Assembly (NCBI GenBank): GCA_019055375.1
Contig: JAHQIW010004486.1
Span: 186,001-250,000 of the forward strand
DNA: 64,000 nt
From: Parelaphostrongylus tenuis
Lineage: Eukaryota > Nematoda > Chromadorea > Rhabditida > Metastrongylidae
Direction: 5' to 3'
Of the stretch, positions 1-11,900 are shown piece by piece (positions within the stretch are counted from its first letter, which is position 1; every line of letters begins with the position of its first letter). Made by a program: the position numbers and the translations under genes. The notes under the pieces are model-generated. The model was not told where the DNA came from. It ran no database searches and was given only the letters and a program-made list of their open reading frames with translations.

Positions 1-174
1 ATTTCCTATGTGGGATTTTCCCACTGAAGGCCTAGGCCTAATACCCTAGATATTATTTGTCTTTATATCCACTATGTTACAGGCTTCCACCATGTCCAAC
101 AATACAATGGAATAAGTGCAAAAAGGGACACAAGCATGAAGTTATACCGCGCCATTGTTGGAGAAAGCGTCTTT

Positions 175-600
175 CACAGCGAACTGCGGTCGATGATTAA
201 CGAAGTTGAAGGGGTCCCACAAAAGCAAATCTGCTGCTGAACGCTGATTTCAACGTTTCTCAATGCCGGCGATCTTGACCTTGATAATGAACCTCGTTCA
301 GGACGTCCACAAAGTTTAACGACAAAGATTTGATAGCTGTTTATAAGATGAAGCGTCATCAGTGCTCGCAAATTGACAACCAAACTTGATGTTTCTCATA
401 AGACTGTATTAACTCAACTCCACCAGCTTGACCTTGTCTACGAGAAGCCACAACAAGATTCGCACAAACTCACTGATGCAAAAGCCACCAAAAGAGAAAG
501 AAGTAAAGAATTTTGTCGCCAACTGAACAACAATTCTTTGAATGACCAATTTTGGAAAAGGCATTGTGACTTTTGAGAAGAAGTGGTACCGATAGCAGAA
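175..600 (+). pseudogene. mariner transposase remnant (N-terminal half)
   Basis: Translating across frame breaks shows the mariner/SETMAR-type DNA-binding region. A GDLDLDNEPRSGRPQ block sits at about 266-315 (the usual linker of mariner HTH domains). It is followed by KLDVSHKTVLTQLHQL and LVYEKP at about 376-450, then a segment ending FWKRHCDF near 575 where the mariner 'TCDEKW' region should start. At least two frame breaks and an in-frame stop follow, and no catalytic domain is seen, so this is a dead 5' fragment. It lies downstream of bestrophin gene B in that gene's orientation. Mariner assignment is firm at family level; subfamily is not resolved. Confidence 0.75.
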
Positions 601-1287
601 TGTTGTAGAAAACGATGGATTTTATTTTGAAGAATAGTTTCTACTGGTTTTGCTTAAAATTCTGTATAAATCCTCAATTTCTCACTAGCGCCCCAGATCT
701 TTCTTTCGAATCTAATAGATATAGGATTGCAAGACTTCTGCGATCGATGACTGAGGCTTTGTTGCTCTGTCACCGGTTTCTCGAGTTATCGCGAGAATAA
801 ATATCACCGAATGTACAAGTTCTATGAGTGCTAGGGTTCTTTTTGTGAAAGTTGTCCACACATTGGAGTAAGTTTTCAGATAGAGCACATATGTGCATTA
901 TCAACGATGAAATAGTACAGTATAGGAACGTGGAATGCCGTTCCCTATGTGTTTTGTGAGAATGAAAATTATTCAACTTCCAACATGATTAAATCAGTTT
1001 TCTTTTGAAAGGTCTGTTGATTGCTTCTGAAAGTACTTATACTCTCAGTGAGTAATTGAGCTTTCTGTCATATTCTATGGAATTTTCCCCCTTTTATTAT
1101 CCACTTTTAGAGCAAATGATTTTCAGGTTCCCTTGAGCTTCACATTATTGTAGTTATTACATGAGCTATGAATTCTAAAACAGGTAATAAAATAAGTGAG
1201 GTAGAGGGACTGAGTTGGCACGAACAATGATATTGTCCCGACACAGAAAAAAAAACAAAAAATAAATATCCACACGTTGAATTATAC
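601..1287. other. unassigned stretch, 3' side of bestrophin gene B
   Basis: AT-rich sequence with no convincing frame. The C-terminal tail exons of bestrophin B, if intact, should lie here or beyond the window edge on the minus strand. I could not recognise them, and tail exons are poorly conserved in this family. Confidence 0.4.
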
Positions 1288-1372
1288 CTACACTGATATT
1301 TCGGTCGATGAGAAAATTGCATTCAAAATCGTCATCGTCCTCACCAAGAGGATTCAGCAAGGCCTCAGCCAC
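1288..1372 (-). CDS. bestrophin B exon 9 (calcium clasp)
   Basis: Acceptor atttag, then [19 protein letters not shown] and [10 protein letters not shown]. The run of acidic residues is the bestrophin calcium-binding clasp. The donor is placed at gtataa (85 nt, phase 1) because gene A has a donor at the same position; an alternative donor four bases earlier is possible. Confidence 0.85.
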
Positions 1373-2903
1373 CTAAATATTAGATAAATCAAACGCACAG
1401 CTCAGTTAAAAATCTCTAACACTGCTGAATAGTTTGACCTTCATCCAAGCAACGAAGAAAAGGAACTGTAGCATTGTCATGAATGGCACGTAGACATCAA
1501 CCTAAAATTAATCATTTGTGAAATGCGCTATAAGCTTATGATGCTCCTCCAATACGCTATTGTATTACGGGAGTTACTTGGAACTAATGTCTTCCACTTT
1601 GGCAAGGAAGTTTGATGTGATATTGTATGACCCTGCAGTGATATTTTTTCGAATCGACCACTTAGAAAAAAGAATCCTTGGTGGTTCTCTCCGGAAGGAT
1701 TGAATGGTCTGCACTGACGAATGTCGAACGGTGTAAATCGCAAGACCGTGCTAAGTTCGGCGAAATATGAACGTTCTTCCTATTATCATCATTTCAGAAG
1801 AAGCAAAGGGTATTAAGTAACCATCGGTAAACTATAATTCAAATCTATAATGACTCATAAAGTATTCAAGATAAGAGTAAGTTCAAAGAAATCATAATCT
1901 CATAGGGCAGCTACTGATAATGGAATTAAATTCAAAATTGAGATGAAGCGGAAACAATTTATGAAAAATCGAAGTGATAACCGCTATGTAGCGCATTAAA
2001 ACTTTGAATAGAAGTTAAGTAAAAAATAATATGTTACCGTCGTTTTAGCTGGAGCTCCATCTCCAATCAGAGATTGTCGCGAAACGAGACAGATAATAAA
2101 GTAAGAACGAACGGCAAGAAAAACAACCTGCAGTGTATAAAAATCTATCAAATGGTACAACTATGTGATATTAACGAATCTTCAAATGGCCTTTCCTTCT
2201 AAGAGATCATAAACTGCCTAGCCATTTAGCAATACATAGAGCATCCCCAAATGGTGAATAAGGTTCAAACGTTGGACGCAATTGACCATACTGTTGCCTA
2301 GACGTTACGGTGGATCAAAGAAATAGGAAACATGTCACTGTTGTACTGCACTGTTCTCTTAGAACACTTATAAGTATGCATACTAACGTAAACATGGATT
2401 AATGCAGTGAGTAAACATCAAATGTATTCAAAGGAACTCGGTAAGCTATCATGTAATCTCTTCCCTCACTCGTACCTACGTAAAGTGACAGACATTATTT
2501 ATTACCATTTCGCCGAAAGACAAAAGAGGAGCTTTCTATAGCGATCTACCACATTGTAGTATTCAGGCTCATTGAACGGTCAATTACCAACCTGAGGATA
2601 AGCTATTGGTATCGGTACCCAATCATAATTGCATAAAAGAGCGAGATTTGTACGAAAATCGAGTATTTCCTGAAATGACTTCAAGTAGCTAGGAAGGACA
2701 GCGAAGATAAGCATAAATGGAAGCGTATAGGTATACCTTAATCAAGAAGCTCAGACCAGGCGCGGATTCTATGTAATTTTTCGAGAAGGCTTTAGCTGTT
2801 ATACTCAGAGCCCAGTTAATCGGAACCCAGTATCTGAAATGCATATCTATACATGCAATCTATACATACATATACATACACGTAAATATGTATGTCTATG
2901 TAC

Positions 2904-2939
<36 letters not shown>

Positions 2940-5900
2940 CGCGCACAAACAACATGCATAGTAGGAGGACAGCGCGTGATAGTACATCCGTTTGTTACAA
3001 GGACGATCACAAGAATTTTGGCATCGGTTTAAGCCCTCCCAAGCCTATCAAACCTCTCCTTTCCGATGTCCAAGATTGATACCAAATCTGTTCAATACTA
3101 GTTCACTCCTTGTAGCTCTCACAAGAAATGCTAACATCATTATTTGAAGATCTAAGAAAACTAATTCGTTTGTCTCAAACGATCCGATCACAATTCACAT
3201 AGATAATACGTTGAGGCTCTGAAGAAGGTGTACTGGCCGAAACATCAGCCACCAATATCAAGAAGATCTATCGGTCGTCAAGGTGGACAATTGATCAAAT
3301 AAGTGATAGCAACCTTGCAGAAGCTCAAGATCCAAGATAAATATTATTCCTAGAGTATTTTATCTTTCTCTCGCTTTCGTTGATTGATTGCAAGAGAGTG
3401 TTGGGAGAGGAGGTCGAACCGAGTATTGCTTTTTGATTAGGTGCATTTACCCGGTCACTCTAAAACAATACTTGTTGTAGCCATATAAGATCAATGACGA
3501 GACGACATTGCCGAAAGATCCTTAGAGACAATGCTAGTGTTGGATGCTTAGTCATAAACCAAGAAATTTATCCAAAAACCCTTTATTTCATCTACATAAC
3601 TTTACATTAGCGTGGAGTAGTGAGTCAGAACGCCTTGTTGAAAATATTGTTCAAAAAGCCAAAAGCGGTTCATCAAGCAAGGTTCAGAAAACGTAGACGC
3701 AACCTTCTACCATAAGCGGTGCCGAGTACACCTTCGAGAGGGCAACAAAATCTCGTTGTGAGCCTAACCTCACTTGCGATGGGCGAAAAAACATCTCTAT
3801 AGTATGTCATATAAACTGATTTTTACTATATGTTGACAACCCCATTCTTTTTAGACGCTCATTACTTGATTTATTTTGAGGCTATCACCTGTATCACCTG
3901 TCGTCCCGTTGATCGTCGAGCGACTCGAGTGGGTACCAGCAACACTCCCATTTTTCCTTATCACGTGCAAGAGTAGCCCAGTGGGTCCTCCTCGCTCTAG
4001 GGATTCGCTGAGCATCATATCTTTCCTCTATACCTTTCGTGAAGAAATCGGACAGACGGGTCGGTAGTCTTCCTGTAGAGCGCTTGATATCCCGAGGAAT
4101 CCAGTCGGTAACGGCTCTCGTCCATCGGCTGTCGTTGAAGCGCATCGACGTGTCCGGCCCACCTTATTTTCCATATCCTGGCGTGTAGAACGGCGTCTCT
4201 GATTTTCGATCGTTGACATAGATCGGAACTTCGAATCCTTTCTCTCATTTGCGAGATACGGAATACTCCTAGCATCGACCTTTCGACTGCGCGTTCGATA
4301 ACGCCAAGTGATCTCTCATCCTGCTTACGTAGCGACAAGGTTTTTACTGCATGCGTTAGGGCAGGAATAATTGTCGAGTCGAAAAGGTGGGAACGGAGTC
4401 GGATGTTCGTTGTCCTCTTCACTACATCTTCGATGCTCTCAAACGTTCCTCAAGCTGCTCGTTTCCTCCTGCGCAACTCTGGAGCTAGGTCGTTCATCAT
4501 GTTGATCACGACCTAGATAGACGTAACTGGAGCATTCGGAGATTGTCGTTCCGTTGAGCGTGAATGGGGCATTCAAAACCATCCGTTTCTCATGAACATC
4601 GTTTTCGTTAGATTTAGTTGAAGACCAATCTTTCCACCACAGACGTTATCAAAATCGGTCAACATTCATTCCGCTTGGCTTATGTTTGATGTTTGAGAAC
4701 GATATCGTCAGCAAAGCGAAGATGGTTTAATTGTCGACCGTCAATTTTCACTCCCATGTCGTCCCATTCTAATGTCCGCATGACGTGTTGTAGAGTGGCA
4801 GTGACAGTTTTGGCGAATTTGTATCGCCTTGTCAAGTCCCTCTTCTTACGTCAATGGTGACATTGTTGTAGAATGGAGACATTTTGGTCGTGAAATCTTT
4901 GTAGAGCTCACGAAGGATCATTATGTACCGAGTACGACGCCCCGGTTTTCCATAGTGGCTCTATAACCGCTTCTCTTCCCACTGAATCAAAGCTTTCTTC
5001 AGATCGATGAAAGTGAGACAGCATGGTTGTTTGTACTCTCGTGAAACTTCATTGAGTCTTGTAATCGTGTGGATGTGATCTATGGTACTAAGTCCTTTCG
5101 GAACCCTGCTTGTTCGCATGGCTGTCCTTCGTCCAGTGTTATATCAATCCTGTTTAGAATGACTCGAGTAAAGAGTTTATAGACAACGGGCAGCAAGCAG
5201 ATTGGGCAATAATTGCCTATGTCGTGAACGTCTCCCTTTTTGAACAATAATACGGTCTTGCTGGTTTTCCATTGGAAGGGGACCATGCATTCTGACAGGT
5301 AGCTAGTGAAGAGCCGAGCCAGGGTGTTGATGAGAACTAGCGGCAGGTTGCTCAGGTGTTCTGGTCTAATCCTGTCTGAACCGGGTGTTGTTCTGTTCTT
5401 CACCGACGATATAGCATGTCGGATTCCGAAGGGAGGACCGGTGGAACGACATAATGATCTTCTTTCAATTATATGACGGCAAGAGGACATGACTAGCGAG
5501 GAGATCCGAGTAGTAATGGTGGACGGTTTTCTCCATAGGCCTTATGGAGGCTGTAAGTGCCCAGTTAGGGTATCGGAGTGCAATCTTCTTGGTCTTATAA
5601 TTGGCGAAGCATTGCTGAGCTTTGCGAATACTCTTCCCAGCTTCTGCAGCTTCTGCTATAACTGCTGCTCGTCTCTCTTTGAGGTCTTCTTTTATCGTTT
5701 CTCTGCAGCGTTTCGCAAGTTCGGACGTATGGTTTCGGTTGCCTGTAGCTTGTGCGATTCCACGTTGTCGTATCAGCCCAAGTGTCTGAAGAGACAAGCG
5801 TCTCTTCGTGACCTTGAGATTCTCGCCTTTCATAGCACTAACGTGAAGATATTCAACGAGCCGATCGTATTCTTCGTCGATGTTGTCGACATCGGTATCA

Positions 5901-8900
5901 TCCCAACTTCCCAAGAGCCGACTAATAATTTGAATACGTCCCAGTTTATGGCAGTTTGGGACTCCGTTGTTTGAATTTAGCGGCTACCTCTCCTCTTCGC
6001 GAAAAACGGAACGTTGAGCGAAGGAGGCGATGGTGTGATCCTGTGTAGAACTTAGAAACAACAGCGACATCAGTCAGTCAAAACCTTTAATTTACTAAGA
6101 TGTGGTCTATTTCGTTATGGTACTCTCCATTGAGAGACTATCATGTCCATCGCTGAGAAAGAGGCTTTTGGAATTGTGAGTAACCATGGATAGTTTGGGT
6201 ATTCATGATAAACTCAGGTAACCTCTCACCCTGTTCATTCTATTCTAATCCGTGGCAATGTAGCGTTCTTCTAGTTTAGTTCCAGTTTTTGCCTTAAAAT
6301 CTCCAACAATGACCTCAAAGAATGTATGATCTTCTCTGAAGAATTTTTCGAGGTCCATATAGGAGGCTTTGACCTCCTCTTCGTCGTAACTTGATGCTTG
6401 GTTGGTAAGCAAGGAGGGTGGTCAAAGCCGGCATAGAACCACATCGTTTCAATTGTAATCGTCCGATACGGGTTGTTAGTTGTTCAAACGAATCAATCCT
6501 CACGGTCAAATTCAATTTGACGAGGATGCCAACGCCGCCGATACTTCTGCTATCGCATGTTCCAAGGAACAGTTCTTCTCCAGTGTCATGAAAAGCGTGA
6601 AAAGGATGGCGCCTTCTCGTCTCAGCCAGGCCAATGACGTCGTACCTTATTACTTCTTGCTTGAATCAACAAATCTTCTACAGCGGATTTGTGAGCAAGG
6701 GTTCTTGCATTGTAGGTACAGATCGTCATTTTAGTCCGTTTCGATCTTGGCAGCCTAGTTTGGCCGTGAGATTTTAGCATCCTCTCCGTACCCATCCTAC
6801 CTGGAGCTGCCTTACCAGGGGCTTTTCTAGGGTCAGGAGAATGATGCCCATATTTGTTACTGTTTTTGACATTTTGATACCCATCGTATAGCTTGCCAGG
6901 CTCTAAACTTGGGGGCTGGGTACTCACGAGTAGCTTGCCAGTCTCTCTCGGAAGGGCGGGAGGAGCTTATTTATTCTAGACGACTCCTAACCGCCTCCCA
7001 TGTACTTCGCAGCCGCTTGATTGCAGGCTTTTGACTGATTTGACTCGTAGAAATGAAGTTTTGTCAAGTTGTCGCTGCAGAGGCAGAGAGCTCATCCCCT
7101 GAATCCACCTGCGTCTCTGGGAGGCGCACGGTCGCTTTTGATTCGCGTTTTTTCCCTATCTACCCACCTGGGATCCCGTCACGTGCCCTCGCGACTAACC
7201 GGGCGCGATTCCTCAAAGAGCGAGGTCCATGATCAATGAGTTAGGTCCGTTGTTGTCCGCAGATTCCGTTAAATTTAAGGCCATAGTTCTCGCAGTATCT
7301 AGTACTGCCGTCAAAAGTCCATCCGTCAAAAATCTATAGGGCGTAAAGAACTCTTGTTGTCTATTTTATGGAATGTTTTCACATTTAGGCGCCGAAAGGT
7401 TCTTTATCATCCATCCGTTGCCCAATACCAGCTCACACGAGATTGCACATCACGCCTCTCTTAGCATAAGTTCCAAACATTTGTGTCAAGAAAAATCTAG
7501 TATCATACATTGCTCATCCGACGATTTGTTTAGCTGTTGAAGATGAATGATACACATTCGACAATGATGCACATGACTTATTCAAAAAAATGATTTCTAA
7601 CGAGAACTTGTACAGAAAATCCAACGTGGAGAAGAAAGGCCATCAACTGATAATGCAGAACAGAAGACTGAGGACTTCAAGTTAGGAATTAAAGAAGAAA
7701 AATGAGTATTTCCTCCTGTTTCAATAGCTCTCTTAAATGACAATTCACTGTTTAGAAAAAACATGATAGAGTGAGTGAATGAATACAACTTTTTTTTACA
7801 ATAGTACTCAATTCAATACAATTTAAGCAGGCGTTCATATCGACCAAGAAATGCATTGGGAAAGAAATCGTGCATTGGTAAAACACCTAGAATATAATTT
7901 CGGAAATAATGCAAAATTTTTCGGAATTATTCATTGCAATTATTCTGAATGTTTATTGCGACGTTCAAAAACAGTCGACGTTATGGATCAATTTTAGGGG
8001 GCCACTGACGAGAGGGCCGAAACCTCCGAAACACCGGTGTATGGCTCTGGCGTACCAACCTCGTTTAGGCTTCAAACATTCTTTTTTGGATTTATCTCAA
8101 ATGTTTATTGCGAGGTTTCAAAAACAGTCGATTTTATGTACCTGGAGTATCTTTGAAAAACACCTCGCCCGATTGTATTACTGATCCTAGAGAAACAAGT
8201 GATGTAACTACTAAGAAGCTTCGATTTATGGCGGTGAACCTACTCCTGACTGATGAGACTTTCTGTGCTCTAAGAACGTTATAAAAAGAGCTAACGTTCG
8301 TTTTGGCTTCAAACTTTGAGAATATGAAGATTTTCGCTTCAGTCGATAATGCAGTAAATCTATTATGGAGTATTATGCAAAACTCACTTATTGTAAGAAC
8401 ATGACACATTTTCGAGCATTTGCATTTCGTGCTCCATCATGAAACCTAAATTCAAATGTAAAATAGATAAGTACGAAGTAAAATTACGAAATAACAAATA
8501 TTAGAATAATGTTTAATCTTTAGTGGCAATGCTCATATAGAGAATTGCTCCACTACGTGGATATTTTCAATGAGAGAAGAAGGGTTTTTGATACTTTTCT
8601 GTCATGGGGCAGAGATTTTTGAATAAACCTCTTTTGCTGGAGAAGGAATTTTAACCAGACTATTAGTAGTCATTGGAAAACTTTAATCTCGGAAAATTCA
8701 ATCACGCACTTACCCTCAGAAAGGCCTTCTTAAAGCGCTGTAAAACTAAAACAAAATTCTGTTCGACATGTGTTGGGCATTATTGAGTTTATACTGCGCT
8801 CGACAAAGCTCTTTCTTTAAACTATCACCAATCATCCAAAAGTGCAAATCTCGGACAAATTGAAATAAGTAGTTTTTCAAAAGAGTCTTCTTACTGTGCC

Positions 8901-11900
8901 GTAACAGGTATAATGAGACTGTCTTTCACACCCGTCGCGCGTTATCATGTGAACTTTCATTATCTATTTGGAAATTTTTTTTCTAATCCGAAATTATTTC
9001 CAGGCTCTAGTTTTGGAATTGTAGAAGAAGCTTTGCTCCATCGTCTTGCAGCTTAGGAATTCCATTTTCAGCTTATTTTGCCAAATAAAACCTGATAAGC
9101 TTAGGTTTATGCACGAAAAGAATATGAACAAGTAGAGAAAATCAAACACTATCAGAGTCATACATTTCATATGCAGTTCTCTCAAAGCAGAGAAAAATTC
9201 TGAATACAATAACAGAAATCGCACTCCACATGTGAATTGCGCCTACGCAATCAATCGATCGCCTTTTGATCCATAGCCGCCTTTTACACTCTAGCCGATA
9301 AGCAATAGGTGGCGTGTTTAGGGCTCAGTCTTAATTTTTCTGCTATACTGCAGTAAAACGATTTTTCCGAAAATCAAGGACAATGTTCGATTCGTTAAAA
9401 ATTAAGCCAAGAACGTTTACTAATAATCTAAGCAATGGGCCCTGTCCTGCGAAAAATAAACGTGTATGAATCAGAATTTTGTGTTCTCTGCTAGGGTGCT
9501 GTAAAAGAGTCATTTTAAAAATATATTTTTGAGGTTTTGTAGATTCATGTTGTGTAATGATTATGAATAGTTTGAGGGAAGAGACACGGCTAGTCAGCTT
9601 TGCGTCCGTATGGGAAAGCACCTAGTTGATAAATTTAATGTTTAAAAAGCCAGTCCATTAGGCACTCAAAGGGCACAAAACCTAACGCAGCAGATTTTGA
9701 TGTGCAAATCAATACCCTTGCATAGGAATCTGAGATATCTGCGCGAAAACCTTTAGAAACATCTTAAGTTCTAAAAATTGGTAAATCAAAAGAGAAGTGT
9801 CTTGTGACCTCTCGGGTTGCGTCATATCACACCTAATTATTGCGAACCTGAGACGGATAAAATCCTGCTCTATTTATGACTCTGCGCACCTGATTAATAT
9901 CTGTAAGCCTCAAAAAAGTGAGTATTTGAAACAGGACTTTCACCTTGGGCTTTCTCATGTTTAGTTCTGAAGGCATAAAAGTGCTTCACTAAGTAGATGT
10001 GTTTCAGTTTGACCTTTTTGGTTTCGATGAAGGCGAGAGTGCCGAAGCGTGAGCGATATATTTATTGTAGTGTATACAGATAAATTTTGGAAATAAAAAT
10101 CTCGTGTTTGCTCATCAAGAAAACGTGGAATGATTTGATCAACGTTGAATTGTCGATAGTCGATCTTGGAGAGGTAGTAGTGGGAAACCTTTGAAAGGAT
10201 GAATGTGAGGAAATGTTGCCACGAATTTTCGTTATAGCCAACGTTTCGGCTGATTCAACTTATTCAGACCACGATAACTTCAGCGGAGTGCCTCCCTCAG
10301 TTGCTTACTGCAGTGTGGATGCTCGCCGTCAGCACAATGAGTCGAAGTGATTAGAGTGGAGTACCTTACGATTTCCAACACAAATCACAGTGGCTCTGAA
10401 GAAGGCGAAACTAGCGAAACTTTGGCATTAATAAAGATTTGTAACGATTTCGTGCACGCCAATCAGTAGGTGGGAACAGTGATTATTCATGTCAAGAATC
10501 GATGAAAGTCGCAATTGGAGGTATCTCGTACTGCACTTCTCCTTCATTCGTAAAGTGAAGGAAATCCATTCTCGATTTCAATCTATAATCTACAACCATC
10601 ATGTAGCAAGAAGCTAAATGGAATAATTTAAGACAAAGAAAGGATTGATTCCTTAGCTTGCATCAGGTCCAATTTCTGAAACGGTTATCGTCAACTTGAC
10701 GCAAGTTCTCTATAAAAAATATCATTCACCAGCTGCTACAATCGTCGACAGATCAGGAAATCGTCGCCGTACTTGAATGGAAATGTCACGATACGTTAGA
10801 ATCTATAATAAAAACGAACACAATTATCACATTGATTATATCATTGACAAGTATACATGGCTTGACATGTTTGTAAATATCCTGCGTCCCATTCCTAGAT
10901 GTCTTCACTTTCCTATTATTTCTGATAGACTAACCTGACTAAGTATCATATATCGTGTTATCGATCGTCGCATAAGCCTAGCTTCTTCCTCGTTATCTTC
11001 ACTTTTCAACAAAGCCGATAGTGTTAAAGCACTGCTGAAATACATATGTATATATACATACACATAAATATACATACATACTTATGCACAGAAATATATA
11101 TATATATATTTAACATATATATGTATAAGTGCATATAGATGTAAATATAAATATATAGTATTAATGAAATGAAGCGACGCGCAAGTTCAATGGAGCTTGG
11201 GGAGATGACACATTTGGAGGAAGTACGGCTAGGATGTATTTCGCGATATTCAAAGCTCGAAAGAACAGTTAGGACGATCAGTCGCGCTCGGGCCGTCCAC
11301 AGGAAGCTCCATTGGTCTTGGACGCCGCTTCACTGGCATTTTCCCCTACGCGCCATTCGGTGCATGAGTACAAGCGAATTTGTTCCCACGACAGCTCCAT
11401 CAAAGCAAGTATAGGCAAGTTTTATACCGCAATGTTCACTGGAAAATGTGCATTGAATGAGACCATAATCGTGCAATACTAATTATTTTTGGCTATTAAA
11501 TTAGATTTTTATTGCTCTAGAGCCAAAACTTATGAAAGGACCTAATATAAGATCTGTATTATCTTTGTATCGCTTATTACCAACCTCCGTGGTCTTAGTT
11601 TAGTCATCAAGGAATTCGTCACCAATGTTACTCTCGGGTGACTCTAAAGTGCAGCGCTATAAATGTTGCAGCATTATTTTATCGTGAACCGTTTAATCTT
11701 TGCGTGGTCATTCACTTCCTTTCCTAGCAGTGGTTTACTAGGTGATAACTGTTTTTTTTTAGCTGTGATATTTGACAACTACATCATTTTCGAAGAAAGT
11801 TACCTTAGCTGAAAACGAGTTACACTTTTTGTATGATCTTTCAATCATGCACTGATCGCCACAGAATGTTTTCCTTTCTGGTAACAATTACTACTAAGAA

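Noticed and set aside
5489..5974. 161-codon plus-strand frame
   Set aside because: Antisense shadow of the RTE linker and reverse transcriptase; the same shadow appears opposite every RTE copy.
8233..8265. CTGATGAG at 8236 as another hammerhead
   Set aside because: No GAAA after a closed stem II and no stem I partner.
10170..10205. Minus-strand QRFPTT resembling bestrophin RFPT, considered as gene B exon 4
   Set aside because: Flanking residues do not match the family and no acceptor and donor give the 73-nt exon expected.
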